From Plasmodium relictum (taxonomy: Eukaryota > Apicomplexa > Aconoidasida > Haemosporida > Plasmodiidae), in assembly GCF_900005765.1 (NCBI RefSeq), contig NC_041690.1, positions 2,480,001-2,544,000 of the forward strand: DNA of 64,000 bases, written 5' to 3'. Shown piece after piece: positions 44,064 through 57,662 of the stretch. Position 1 is the stretch's first letter; every line of letters begins with the position of its first letter. The notes beneath the pieces were generated by a model, which was given only the letters and a program-made list of their open reading frames with translations, did no database searches and was not told where the DNA came from. The translations under genes and the position numbers were made by a program.

Positions 44064-45143
44064 ATGGGATTCTTAGTACAAAATGAAAAGGTCATTAATA
44101 AAAGCTATAAAGGAGCATACATTGAAAATAAAATAAATGAGAAATATTTGGATTGTAATAAGAAAAAAAAATTTCTTTATTCTATATATGATTTAAATAA
44201 AAATGAAAATGATAACAATATTTATAATACATGTAAAAATTTAAGCACAAACAATTTTTACTTAAGTGAAATAAATAATGCAAATAGTAGTAATAATAAG
44301 TACTATTCAGAAGTAAATACAAGCAATTTAAATAATATGAATAATGAAAAATTATTAATAAATAAAATTAATTTTAATGATAACAACGATTCATGTGCAA
44401 AAGAAATTAATTTATATAATGGTCATGATAATAGTAACTCATTGATAAATGATAATAATTCAAATAAAACTAATAATTTATTTTTAAATGTAAAGAATGA
44501 TTCATTTGTAAACAAAAGTGAATTTAATAATACAAATTTTCAATTTATAAATAAAAGAAATTCAAATAAAATAGATAATGAATCTTCTTTAAATGAAAAT
44601 ATTTTAAAGAAAAGTTGTCAGAACTCATTTATAAGTGAAAAAAATTTAGATAATATAAATAAAATAAATAAAGAAAATAGCATAAATAAAATTGAAAATA
44701 CACAAAGACTATATAATAATGAACATAAAACAAATATTGATTATTCTAATTCAAATAAAAGTAATTTTATTAAATTAAATAATTCTTTTTTAAATGAATA
44801 TAATTTAATAAATGGAGATATATTAAACAAAAAATATATAAAGCCATTTAATAATAGTGCTATAGAAAAAGACTTTATTAAAAATTTCTTTGATTCAAAT
44901 AATGAAAATAATTACTTTAATGTAAACAATAAACAGAATGAGGTTATAAAAAAAAAAATAGAAAAAAAAATCGATGAAAATGATTATTTATTTCACGCCA
45001 TTAATGAACTTTTAGAAGTTGGATTAAAAAATGAGTGTATACCTTTATTTGAAAGGCTTCAGCAAAATCTCTTTTTTTTAGTAATGCTTGCAAATATTCC
45101 GAATGAAAATTTTGATGATATAGAAAGTAGTTCTGATTATTAA
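44064..45143 (+). CDS. Asn-rich protein with an SS18 (SSXT)/GIF-like C-terminal domain
   Basis: A 359-residue single exon from the ATG at 44064; an in-frame TGA lies just upstream. Residues 1-295 are low-complexity Asn/Ser/Lys with no apparent fold. The last ~57 residues are different: KIDENDYLFHAINELLEVG, then KNECIPLFERLQQNLFFLVM and LANIPN, followed by an acidic end (DDIESSSDY). This matches the SSXT pattern of SS18 and plant GIF/AN3 co-activators: LDEN..LI.AI.ENQN.GK..EC..YQ..LQ.NL.YLA.IAD. In animals and plants the domain is part of SWI/SNF chromatin-remodelling complexes. Conserved positions are the DEN, the Gly-x-x-x-EC and the LQxNLxxL. In those proteins the domain is N-terminal; here it is C-terminal. 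The assignment is from pattern memory and needs a profile search. Confidence 0.65.
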   Translation: MGFLVQNEKVINKSYKGAYIENKINEKYLDCNKKKKFLYSIYDLNKNENDNNIYNTCKNLSTNNFYLSEINNANSSNNKYYSEVNTSNLNNMNNEKLLINKINFNDNNDSCAKEINLYNGHDNSNSLINDNNSNKTNNLFLNVKNDSFVNKSEFNNTNFQFINKRNSNKIDNESSLNENILKKSCQNSFISEKNLDNINKINKENSINKIENTQRLYNNEHKTNIDYSNSNKSNFIKLNNSFLNEYNLINGDILNKKYIKPFNNSAIEKDFIKNFFDSNNENNYFNVNNKQNEVIKKKIEKKIDENDYLFHAINELLEVGLKNECIPLFERLQQNLFFLVMLANIPNENFDDIESSSDY

Positions 45144-46163
45144 TTTATCAAAATAATGATAATGATGTTAAAAGTAAATTATTCAAGACAATAGTAATTA
45201 AAAAAGAAATTTCATTTTTTTAATTTTTTATATATATTATATTTATATATATATTTTTAATTTTATTTTTTTTTCTTTTTTTTTGTAATATATGTAAAAT
45301 GAGGCTCATTTAAAAAGATCTTTAATGTGAATTTTTTTTATTTAAATTTTTTTTTTTTTTTCATATTTTTATTAATACAGTTAATTAATTATATTTTTAA
45401 AATAACTTTTATTGTATTACCTTTGTCAAACTAAAAATTACTAATTTTAAAAGCTTTCTTTTACAAATTTAATTAATTTAAAATAAGAAAAAAAAAATAC
45501 AAAAATCTATATCTTATACATATAATGAAATATCATAATAATGAAAATTTTTTTTCATATTTTAATAAAATATTAATAATATTTTTTTAAATGTTAAACA
45601 GTTCGAAAGATAAAATTCAAAAAAAATATAAAAAAAAAATTCCTAAAAAAATATTTAAAAAAAAAAAAATTAAAATTAAATTTTAAAAAATATTAAAGCA
45701 TAATTAAAAAAAATTAAGTTATTAATTAAATACATTTAAATAGAGTATAAGAACAAAAAGGAAATTTAAATCAAATAAAATAAATGTATTGCTAAAAAAA
45801 AACAATTCATTTTATTTTGCTCTTTACAAAATTCTTAAATTTTCATTTTTTTTTTTTATAAAATAAATATTAAATTAATTTTATATGTTAGATAAACTTC
45901 GTATATTCTTTAAATCTTCTTTATATGTATATATATATCTAAGATTTTTTTTTAATTAAAATTTCAATAAAAATACATATACTATTACAATTTAAATGAT
46001 ATTAAACAAATTACCTTATAACGTCATATAAAAATTTATATATGTGTAAAACAATGAATATATATAATTTAATAAATAACTACTAAGAAACTTTGAATCC
46101 TGAAATATGTATAGAATATTTATATTTCGTATTTACAAATTTATTATTTTTTTTTTATTAAGT
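45144..46163. other. Intergenic region between convergent genes
   Basis: 3' flanks of the SS18-like gene (+) and the 1703-residue orphan (-). A/T runs only; no gene is seen. Confidence 0.5.
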
Positions 46164-49100
46164 TTAAAAATTTGATTCAAGATGCGTATTAAATTGATCA
46201 AAGTTCTTTGAATAATTAGTATCTGAATCATTATGTACATTATTAATATTAAAATTTTGATAATTTTGATATGGGATATTATTAATAAGAGGATAATCTA
46301 TATTATTGTATGTATTATTTTGGTTATATAACATTCGAGTGTTTAAATTATTTAAATCGTTAATTTCTGCTTTTGGTGAGCTAAAATTATAAGGTATAAT
46401 TTTATTATTTAATGATTCGGATACATTAGATTTCGTCTTTTTATCAAGAACATTTCCTTGTGAGTAATCTTCTTCTGATTTTGTATAATTAGATTGGTTA
46501 TTAATAAAATCAAAAGCATAATTATTTTTATAAGAATTCTTAATATATGTCGTAAAATTTTTATTAATATTATCTAAATATGAACAAAACAATAAATGCC
46601 TATGCATGTTATTCTTATCTAGAAATTCATAACTAACTTTTGATGTCTCATCAGCTATTGCTTCCCAATAATGCCAAACTGTTTTAGGAATCCTAACTTT
46701 TAAATTAACCTTTCCATAACTTTTTTGGGGTACATTACATCTCAAATATGCAAATCCCTGATCATACAAATTTCTTAAGTTCACATCATAAGAATCGGAA
46801 TTATTATAAATCTCATGAAGAGTATATTTCTTTGCTTGAATTAGCAAATTATCTCCCCAATCCACTAAGAATTCACATTCAAGTGTAAACAAATCTCTTA
46901 AAACCATTCCACCCAATTTGTTAAATGTTATTTTTATAAAACAAAAATTCTAAAAATAAAATAAAATAAAATAATGAAGAAAAAAAAAATAGTGAGAAGA
47001 AATCAGCAAAATTTTCATATTATTAAAAAATAAATAAAATTTTAATAATTTTTTTTTTTTCTAATATATTTTTACTTTAGAATAATTTTCGTCAGCAAAA
47101 CCATTGCTTGGGTATATAGCAGATATCTCAAAATAGGGTTCATCTAATTCACTTTTCATTGTAGGAAGTAAAATATTATTATCATCAAGAACTAATATAT
47201 CTAATTCTAAACAACTGTTTCCTTTGCTTTTTTTTGATTCTTTGTTTATAGCATTATCTTCATAATATTTTAATTCTTCATTAACAAAATCAGTCGCTTT
47301 TTTAATTAATTCCTGATTATATAATATCAATGCCCTATCTAATAATAATTGTTCATTGTTATTATCTATGCTTGCAATACGTGGATCAAAAAAACTAAAA
47401 TTCCAAAAAAAGAAAAAAAAATTGTTGAAACAGATAAATTATAAAAAGTATACAAATAACTATATTTACAGAAAAAAAAAAAAAAATGAAATTTTTTCTT
47501 TAATTTTTTTACTCATTTCTAACGGAATTATAATAATGTAACTCTGGAATTCCTAATCTCCACATTACTTCTTTCCAACAATCTTAAAAAAAAGAAAAAA
47601 AATTTATATATATATATATGTATATCTAAAATTATATATGTAAATAAATATAATATACTTATATTTCTTTGGTAATGTTCTGTTGCAAATTTTTGTTTCA
47701 AAATATGTCTTCCACATGCACGGCATAATGTTCTTTCACTTTGTCTATAATAAAAATCTATTCTTATATCTCCTATAAATTGATCTCCTCTTGTAACTGT
47801 CCTAATTTTTATCATGTCAGTTAAAGGAAATTCCCATAATTTTTCAAATAATTCATCAACTAACAAAACTGTTTTAAAACCAGTTACTCTTTGATTTATT
47901 GGTCGGATATTCTTATAAAGTTCACTAGGTAAATCCTCTATTTTATAAGTCTTCCAATTTACTCCACTTTTTAAAACTGTTAAATTTTTTAAATATTCCT
48001 TTATTTCTTTATAATTTAAATAAGTATAATTATGTGACTTTTTAGGAATAACAAAATTTTTGTACAAGAAATTAGTTGTATTTTCTTTAATTATATCCCC
48101 ATAAACTTTTACAATTTCATCGTTTTTTTTAATTGAATTATTTTTTTTTCTTTTTCTTCCTTTATCCTTTACTTCATTTTTTTGTATATTTTTATTTTTA
48201 ATTTTGACTTTTGCTTCTGCTTTTATACTATTTTCATTGGTCAAACATGTAAAATTGGAATTATTTATAATATTTTCATTCATACTTTTCACAGCATCAA
48301 CATCATTTGATGGTAATCTTAGAGTACTTTCATTATTTTCACTTGAGGTTTCACCTTTAATATCTTCTTCATCCAACTCATTATTTTCGTCATCAATACT
48401 TTCTAATTCTTTAATCTCTAATTCATTTATTTCATCAGTGTCATTTCCATTCCATTCTTTAACTTCATCCTTAACGTAAAAGTTATTTATGTCTTCATCA
48501 TAATTGCATTCAGTTATCTCATCCTTATTATCATTAAAATTATTTAATTCATCATTCTCTTGTATTTGTTCAGGTTTTTCATTATTATCTTCAATGTTAT
48601 GTTCATTAGTGTTACTTTCTATCTCGTTAAATTCATTTTTATCTTTATCTTCATTATACTCTTCACTGCATTGAAAATTTCCATTTAAACTACTTCTATT
48701 ACATTTTTTTTCATAATCACATACTTCAATTTTTTCCTCGTATTCCACTTTTTCCTTTATTACACCATCATAAATTCTCTCATCATATTCATTTTTTTCT
48801 TTATTAAATATATCCAATGAATGCTTCTTCAAGCCACTTGCTTCTTTATCTATTAAATGAGAATTATTAATATTACTAATATTAACATTATTATTATTGG
48901 TATTATTATCATTATTAATATAATCATTAATATTAAAATTATCGTTATTATTACCATTGCTATTATTATTATTAATATTAAAATTACTGTTATTAATATC
49001 ATTATTAATATAATCATCAATATTAAAATTACTGTTATTATTATCATTATTAATATAATCATTAATATTAAAATTGTCTTTATTATTATCATTGTTATTA

Positions 49101-51595
49101 TTATCATTAATATTGAAATTATTGTTATTGATATCATTATTAATAATATTATCATTGCTGTTATTATTATTATAATTATTGTTATTATTAATATCATTAC
49201 TATTATTATCACTGTTATTATTATCATTACTTTCAGAGAATTTCTCATTATTAAAATCACAAATGTTATCTTCTATAATGATACGCTCATTTTGTTGTCT
49301 AAGGATCTTCCTACAAATTAAAAGAACTTTTCTATAGCAATCAATATATTTTGTCTTAATTTGTTTATTTTTTAAAATTTTGTCATAGCATGTCGTTAAA
49401 GTGCATCTATCATTTAAGGAATCATTGTTATGTTTCAAATCATGGTGGAAAATTTTTTCATTAATATCTTCCTCATTTGATAATTCATTATTCTCATTTA
49501 ACTTAATTTTTTTTTTTATATTATTTGTATTACAAATGGAATTTATAAAAGCATCATAATTAAAATCCAATTTTTGTATAGAACTATTAATTCTTTTCTT
49601 AAATTTCTTTTTATTTAATATTTTAAAGTAATGTAAATAGCTTGAGACATTCATTTTTTCCACACTTTCATTTGATAAAAAGTAGTTACAATAATTTTCA
49701 TATGTTAAATCGTCATCGCTTAAATATTTACAAAAATAATTATTACTACAAAAATATGTAATTTTTTTTTTCTTTTTTCTTCTCATATTTCTAAATATAC
49801 AATTGTCATCAGTGTTATAACATAATTCATCATCATTTATATTCCTTCTAATTCTATTACCTAAATTATTATTATACGTATAATTTTTATCTAATTTACT
49901 TGAACTGTAACTATTTAAGTTAAAATTATTTCCTCTCCTTAAGGAATTAGAATTATAGTCCATATTCTGAAAATTCACTTTTTGATTATCAAGAAATATA
50001 CTATTTGAACAACTTAATTTTTCTTCTTTTCCAATATTTAATTTTTTCTTTTTAATTTTCTTCTTTTTTTTTTTCTTATTAATTGAAGTTCTATTTAGTT
50101 TACTGTTATTATTTCTGAAAACTTTAAATGTATTTATACAATTTGAAAATTTACTTTTATAGGACGCCAAATTTCTATTTAATTTATACAGCGCATTCCT
50201 TTTAATATAACCATTGTAAATTTCTATATTGTTTTTTCTAATACCAAAATTAAAATTATAATTTCTAATATTTGAATATGGTGCATTGAAATTACGTTTT
50301 TGCTTCATTCTATTAGGTAACTTATTTTTTTTAATATTTTTTAAATTTTGTATTTTTTTTTTTTTTTTTCTCTTTTTTAATGCACTTATATTATTTTCAT
50401 TTATATTTTGATAACTTTCTTCTATTTTTTTTTCTTCCTCAGTAATAATATTTACCTTATAAATATTATTACTATCATCATCCGTTTTACTATTATTATG
50501 TTGTTTTATCAAATAATTCTTATTTTCATTTAATCCATTAACTGTAGTACATTCATAAGATTCATTGTTTTGTTCATATAATTTTACATTCTCATTGTTA
50601 TTAATGTTTTTACATTCTTCATTACTTTCATTTAAATTACTTATTTTTTTTATATTTTCACATAATTCATTAACACTATCACTATGATGAATATTCTCAC
50701 TGTTCTTATTATCAAACTGATAACACACATTTACTGCACCATTATTTTGTTCTTCCTTATTTTTTTCTTCGTGGATATATTCTTTATTTGTAAATTTATT
50801 ACCATTATTTTGATATTTCGTGTTATCTATATCATTTACTTGATTACTATTATTAGTAGTAGTAGTAGTAGTATTATAAATATTACTCACATTATTATTT
50901 TTACAATTAATACTACTATAACTATTATTTGCAATGGTAATATTTGCTCTAACTTCATCTTCAATTTTATTGAAATGATAAAAATGTATATCATTTAATT
51001 TTATCTCACTTGTCTTAAAAAATTTATTGGTATCTTTTAAATCATTACAAACACTATTATATTTATTATAATAATTTTTATATTTAAAAATATCACATAT
51101 ATTGGCATTTTTCTTTTTTATGCTATGTTCACTAAATCTTGCATTGAATGCTTGAACATTTAAGCTCTTATCTATATGTTTATTTAATAAAATATCAGAG
51201 TTATCATTTATATTATTTTGATATCCATATCTACTTGTAATAAGTCCACATTCACTATTATTTATTCCTATTTCTTCAAAATTTACATTTATTTTTACCC
51301 TATTTTTTATATTGGATTCAAAACTGCTTACTCTATCATCTATGTTACTTGTATTTATATTCTTCTGATTGTAGCAATTTAAAATATTTAAATCATTTTT
51401 TATTTTTAATTTAAAATTTAATATTTCATTATTTTCATGACTAAACGATTCATAATAAGATTTTAATTTAGTGCTTATATCATAAATTTCATTTAAATTA
51501 TCATCTTTTAAAACACCTTTATCATGAATGTTATTAAAAGACGGACTATTCTGAGGGGATTTTGCGGTGTATGAGTTAAAAGAAATATTCTCCAT
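46164..51595 (-). CDS. Large conserved orphan with Asn repeats and a zinc-finger-like C-terminal region
   Basis: Four exons, 51595-47659, 47582-47513, 47394-47076 and 46949-46164, give 1703 residues. The first ~1190 residues are Asn/Asp/Ser/Lys-rich, with basic patches (KKRKKKKKIQ, ~410; KKKKKKIKKKKL, ~510) and an imperfect Asn/Asp/Ile/Phe repeat (~780-905). From ~1195 to ~1560 the sequence is well-mixed and looks folded: VLKSGVNWKTYKIEDLPSEL, TVTRGDQFIGDIRIDFYYRQ, a possible zinc site CRACGRHILKQKFATEH (~1292-1308), INCWKEVMWRLGIPELHYY (exon 2) and ECEFLVDWGDNLLIQAKKY (exon 4), with KTVWHYWEAIADE further on. This domain spans all four exons. The tail is Asn-rich. I recognise no named family. 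Lys patches could be nuclear signals. Confidence 0.82.
48880..49250 (-). repeat. Imperfect Asn/Asp/Ile coding repeat
   Basis: Within the 1703-residue orphan, units resembling NDNNNDNFNINDYIN recur several times, encoded by ATTATTATTATCA-type plus-strand sequence. The (Asn)n composition leaves reading frames open on both strands, so overlapping open frames here are not genes. Confidence 0.85.
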
Positions 51596-53365
51596 TTTTT
51601 TTTTTTTTAATATTTATTATTTAATGTCCATTATTTCTTTTATTTTTATTTCTTCTCTATCTTTGTTTATATATATATTTTAAATAAATATATAAAAACA
51701 AATTAAAAAAAAAATATATAAAAATAAAATTAAATTTAAAATAAAAATAAAATAAAAAAAAAATATACTATAAATAACTATAATTAGTTAAAGGTAATAA
51801 AATACATAATGGTGTATTTCTTTTTTTTTTTTTTTAATGTATTTTTATTAAGTTTGAAAAAAAAAGATCATTAGTATGTTCCTTTTTTATTTTATATTCA
51901 TAAGCACATATATATATAAAATAATATATACATATTTTTTTTTTTTTTAAATTATGCAACTGAACAAGGTTCTATATACTAACTTTTACAATAAAAAAAT
52001 TTTTAAAATAGTAAAAGAATAGATTCAATGAAAATGAAAATTTAAAAAAAAATGAACAGAAATATATATATATATATATTTTTTTTTATAAAAATAAAAT
52101 CCTATAAAAAACAAAATAATAAAATTTGAAGTGTAGAATAAAATTCTTTTTTATTCTTAATGTCACTAATTAAAATATATTCATAAATATATCTAAAAAT
52201 TATGTAAAGGAAATTACATATCTATATAAGACTTTTTTATATAAGTAAATTATACTATAAAATATGATGATATACAACAAAAAAAAATACACCACAATAA
52301 TATTTATTTAATTTTCTTTTTTAATAAATAATAAAAAATTATAAATATTTAAGTAAAAAAAAAAAAAAAAGTTCTCATTTAAAACATTATATTTATAAAC
52401 TAAAAAGTTAATTAAAAAAAAAAAAAATTACAATAATAAAATATACACAATTTAGTAATACAATATTAAATACTAAAAATCTTCATTTTCTTAAAATGAT
52501 TAATTACTACTTCACTTTTTTTTTTTATATCACACATTTACATAACTACTGAAAATTCATAAAATATAAAAAAAAAAAAAAATTTTTAAATCTAAATAAC
52601 ATTATATAAAACAAAATAATTTATATATAATAATTAAAAAAAATAAAAAAAGTAAAACTATAAAAGGAAAGTAAATGGGAATAGGAAAGAAAAAAAGAAT
52701 AAAATATAAATAATCAATGTATTCTCAGAAAAATATATTAAAAAAAAAATGTTAATACATAACTTTATAGCTAATAAAAATCATTGTTATAAAAAAAAAT
52801 TAACTAAATTTCATTTAATTTACATTTATTTTCATTGATAAAAAAAAAAAAATAAATTAAATTAAAATTAAATTATAGTAAGGAACATGTAAAAAAATTT
52901 TTAAAAAAATGTAATAAATTTTTTTTTTTATTCAAGTTTTTTCACTATAAATTTCTATATTATACATTCATATATAATATATATAAATTATGCATATATA
53001 TTATAAATATAAATACAAGGATGTACATAATTAAATATATTTATATCTAGATAAAAGAGTGACGAAGAAAAAATATATATTATTAATAGCAAGTATAGTT
53101 TTATGTGAAATAAAAACATTTTATGATAATTATGATCGATAAAGAAAAATATATATAATAGTATATTTTAAAAGAGAAAAATGTATATACTATTCCACTT
53201 TTTCAAATTTGTATTTTTACTACAATCTTTTTCTTTTTAGTTTTTCTTTTTTTTTTTTCATATTTCTAAAAAAAGTTTATCAAAAAAAATTCATTTTATA
53301 AACAAATGCTAGATGTAGTTTACTACTTTCAAATAAATTTTTTTTAAATAAATTCAGTGATTTAA

Positions 53366-53561
53366 TGCATGCATATTGAAATGCATGCTTCATATAACAA
53401 AAATAGGTAAAATGTTTTTTAAGTGAAAAGCTTCACTAAGAATTTTAAATTAAAATATTTTTAGAACTCTTTATATTTTAAATTACTTCAAATTAATACA
53501 CTTCTATTCCTAAAGTGTTTTTTTTATTTCATAGAGATTATTTCTATAAAAATTGCATGCA
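53366..53561. promoter_or_regulatory. Cluster of three TGCATGC motifs
   Basis: TGCATGCA at 53366-53373, TGCATGC at 53382-53388 and TGCATGCA at 53554-53561 lie in DNA that is almost all A/T, about 1.8-2.0 kb upstream of the ATG of the 1703-residue gene. TGCATGCA is the reported recognition word of an ApiAP2 factor in P. falciparum (family knowledge). The clustering is seen directly; binding is inferred. Confidence 0.45.
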
Positions 53562-53578
53562 ACAGATTTATACATATA

Positions 53579-53580
<2 letters not shown>

Positions 53581-53624
<44 letters not shown>
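53581..53624. repeat. (TA)n microsatellite
   Basis: Long alternating A/T tract directly after the third TGCATGCA motif. Confidence 0.9.
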
Positions 53625-53627
<3 letters not shown>

Positions 53628-54794
53628 TTATATTGTAAAATAGAAATTACAAAATTTTATAAATAAATATATTAAACTTTATATAAAATAAATAGGTTAT
53701 AAATAATTTTATTATTTTTTATATATTATATTAAAAAACTTCTTAAATATGCATTTATAATTTAAGAAAAAATACATTTACTGTTGATATTCAGAATATT
53801 ATTAATTTTTATTAATCATATTTCTTTATCCTATTTTTTATTCAATAATTGTGTTACTTATAAATTTTTTCTTTTTTTAAAGCTGTATAAGGAAGTCTAA
53901 ACGTTATCTATAGAGATAGACATATATATTTTTTTAATAGAATTTTTCTACATAATTTTTTAGGTATATAAATTATTTAATTTATATTATATTTTTATTT
54001 AAATCCACTCTAAATTATTTTAATTTTATGAAAGTTACAAAAACAAATAAAAAATTTGAAATATATTACTCTGTAATTAAATATATTAATACATTTTTCA
54101 GTAATGTCATATTAAAAAAGAGATTTTATTCTTTTTTTATTTTTAAATTGCTACAATTAAAAAATTATATTATTGAAATGTTTTTTTTTTTTTTTTTCAA
54201 TTATTATGAAAAATATATATACTTTGTATTTTTCTCTCACTTATATCATTAACAAATTAGTTAATATTTTAACAAAAACAAAAAATTTTCCTTTGTAATT
54301 TATCATTACTTTAAAATTACATATATCTATTAAAAAAAATTTGAATATATTTATGTTTATTTTATTTATCGAATTTAATAATATATTAAAGAAAAAAAAA
54401 AAAAACCTACAATGAATTAGAAGAAAAAAGAGGTTTATAATGCTTAAAAATGTAAAAAATTATAAATAAAACAATGAGCATTTATCAGAAAAAATATATC
54501 AGTTCTTAAAAAAAAAAAAAAAAAATTAAATGTCTACTTATAGAATAAACAAAATGAAGAAAACCTTATAAATTAGGGTTTACAAAAAATTATTATTTTA
54601 AATATCATTTGTAATTTTAAATAATAAATATATATTAGCAATTTTGCTTATATTAAGAGAAAAATTAGTCATAAATTTTCATAATAAATAAAAATATAAA
54701 TTGATATTTTAAGGGTATTTTCATTAATTTAAAAAAAAAACAAAAACAAAAAAAATTTTGTCAAAATTATGAGTATAATAAGAATATTTTCTAT

Positions 54795-57662
54795 TTATAA
54801 AGATTTGTTTTTAAAATTAACAAGTCGCTCAATGTTCTTATTCTCTTCTTCTAATGTATTTTTCCTAAAATATAAAATAAAGAAAAAAAAAGGTTTATAT
54901 ATAAATAAATATATAGATAGATATATAGACATAAATATATGTAATTATTACCTATAAATCATTCTGGTATTAGCTATATTAGTTTTCTCAGGATTGTTAT
55001 AAAAATTTAAGGATTCATTTAAATCAACTCCTAACCAATGTTTTTTAAAAGCTGGTTCAAATCCACTAAGAAAAAAAAAAATCCAATTTTATTTATTTTT
55101 TAAATAATTTTTTCTAATATATATTAATTAATTTACATATGAAGAAACATAAAAAATTATATTTAACCTTTGAATAACAGAATTTCTTGCAATTTCACCT
55201 AAATCTACCGTGCTCAATTTCCATATATGCTTGAAAAAAAAAAAAGAAGGAAATATATATTTATATTAGAAAAAAAATAATGATTATATAAATAGATGCA
55301 TATATATAATTACTGCACATATAGAATATTCTTCTAATAATGGTTCATCAGTAAAATGAAACATCAAAGGATCATCTGTTGATAAAGACACATTCAAACC
55401 TATTTTAAAAAAGTTTTTAAAAGGATTCTTTTCTATAAAAAAAAAAAATTATATATATTTCATTAAAAATTTATATAAGATGAAAAACTGGATAAAGAAA
55501 AATATAATTTTATATAAAAAAAAAAAAAAAAATTTTTTTTTTTACCTATTTGCAAAAATAAAGCATTATTTGATAAAGGAGAAATTGCTAACCCAATCTG
55601 CTTTAGATAATATAAGTACAATAAAACAGGAGATTTTCTTAAATTAATACCGTGATTTATTTTATCAGCTAGTAAAAACATTGTAGCTAAGTGCCCTATG
55701 TTTCCAGTTTCACCACAATGAGGTCTAATAATATGAAAAAAAAAATGTACACAAATATGAAGAAATATATATCTAAATATAATAATAAAAAAAAAATGGT
55801 TCTTACTACCCTCAAATAATTAACTGTTTTCATTATTACAATTTAACTTTTTTCTTTTTTTAACCTGAATGACAATGGTCTTAAATTTCTCAGAATCATA
55901 AATTCATTTAATGTTCTTATATTTGCATACATATAATATGCATAATAAGAATAAGGAGGATTATTATCGCTAGTATAATTGTCAGGTGTCGGCAATTCAC
56001 CCCCTTTCAATGTATATTTTGAAACAACAGATTCATCATCAACACTATCCCAAGCAACAACTTGATGTAAAAAAGTAAAAATTTCTTTATTTTCTTCTGG
56101 ATTTCTTACTGCTTCAAAACACGGTCCAAAAACATTTCTCAAAAAATCACCAAAATTTTTAATTAATTTCATTTTTTTATATATATGATACAATCTTGGT
56201 ACTTGAATTACCCACCGTACTCTTATACTACTTAGTTTATTATCTAATACCCATTTTGCTAATTTCAACCACTCATTTTTATTTTTTCCGTATATAGATA
56301 TACGCCATTCTACGTGTTGATATTTAGAATATTCTAGTTTTTTTATTTCTTCTTTAGTAATTTCTGCTAAATATCTCCCTTCTATATAATTGTCAGTTTT
56401 TAAAAAAATATCTCTTAATAACTTTTGACCAAAAGGATTATATTTTTGATTAAATAAATCAAATCTATGAAAACAATTTCCTAATGCATTAACTGCTAAA
56501 CTATCAACTGTAGCTTCGTAAGCAGAACTTTTTAATTCCTTATCAAATATTTGTTTTAAAGTCATTTTTTCTCCTTTTTCATCCACATATACTACTGTAT
56601 TTGGTTCTGTTCTGTACTTTTCTCTTATAAATCTTAGTAGTGCTTTTTGCTGCATACATGCAGAATGATGAACATGTGTATCTACTTTTCTTATATTATA
56701 AAAATCGCGATGTTTTATACTTTTTGCCTCTCCTAATTCTAAGGATCCATTAAACATAATATGAAAATCAAATTTTTGTTCTAAATATTTTAATCTCTGA
56801 TAGCAAAAACTTTTACATGCAGGATCTTGAACAACTAACATTATTATTTCAATAGATGATAAATATTCATATGTTGATTTAATTGATTTCTGTCCATGTA
56901 ATTTATTTGATTCGTTGCATTCTTCTTTACCTAAAAAAAAAAAAATATTCTTGTATAATAATATATGTAAATATATATACATAATATATGTACAATGTAT
57001 ATACAAATATATACAATAAGAAAATGTTGTAAATACTCATAAATGTGTATGAAGATATGGCATATATTACTTTTAGGTCCTTGATCAGTGTCTAGATCCC
57101 AGTAAACAAAAAAAATACCGTCAACAAAGTTAATAAAAGCATTACATTTTTTTAAAATAGTAACATTATAAGGATTATAAATAGGTTCAGCAGATTCAAA
57201 TTGATCAAGATGTTTTTTTTTGTAGCACTCTGATATTGCTGCATCCTCAACTACTGATGTATCAATATCAGTAAAATTTTTTATAAACTCATCTCTTAAA
57301 TTACAAATTTTCAATAATTTCTATAACAAAATAAATAAATATATATAGATATACATGTATGTATTTGTAAAAAACACTTTTTTCAAATTATTTATTATAA
57401 TGAAATATAAATATATTAATAAAAAAAGCACCTGGGCAACTTCTATTTCTTCTTCTCGAGGTATATTACCAGTAGATGATAAAGTAAAACTAAAACGGTT
57501 AAAAGATTGTAAATCTGGCAGATCCTTATTCATTAATGTGTTTTCATATTTCATTGATGCATTTGATGATACTTTTACTACTGTTTCATATAAAAAGTTC
57601 CATCCTTTGTTTTTATTTGGAAGACATATATTTGAATCATTATCATTATTGGATTCTTTCAT
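54795..57662 (-). CDS. AMPD: AMP deaminase (eight exons)
   Basis: Exons on the minus strand: 57662-57432, 57320-57071, 56930-55865, 55724-55546, 55432-55314, 55229-55168, 55065-54952 and 54864-54795, giving 696 residues. I start at the ATG at 57662; the frame extends to 57677 without another ATG. The enzyme converts AMP to IMP in purine salvage and interconversion. Family signatures are complete: [20 protein letters not shown] with the metal-binding HxH (246, 248), [53 protein letters not shown] (516-523, split by intron 3), [13 protein letters not shown] and [12 protein letters not shown] (590-601) with the catalytic Asp pair. The end includes [10 protein letters not shown]. It is slightly shorter than human AMPDs because the N-terminal extension is short. 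Cytosolic by family. Confidence 0.97.

Larger units (their letters stand above)
51596..54794. other. Long intergenic region (3.2 kb) upstream of the 1703-residue orphan
   Basis: Between the 3' end of AMP deaminase (-) and the start of the 1703-residue gene (-). It holds TGCATGC motifs at 53366-53388 and 53554-53561, a short hairpin near 53421-53436 (AGTGAA/TTCACT arms) and a (TA)n tract at 53581-53624. Open frames at 54028-54252 and 54769-54957 are not supported; the second is antisense to the AMP deaminase last exon. Confidence 0.5.

Noticed and set aside
48853-49321. Ile-rich frames on both strands over the Asn repeat
   Set aside because: Frame shadows of ATT/AAT trinucleotide-rich coding sequence.
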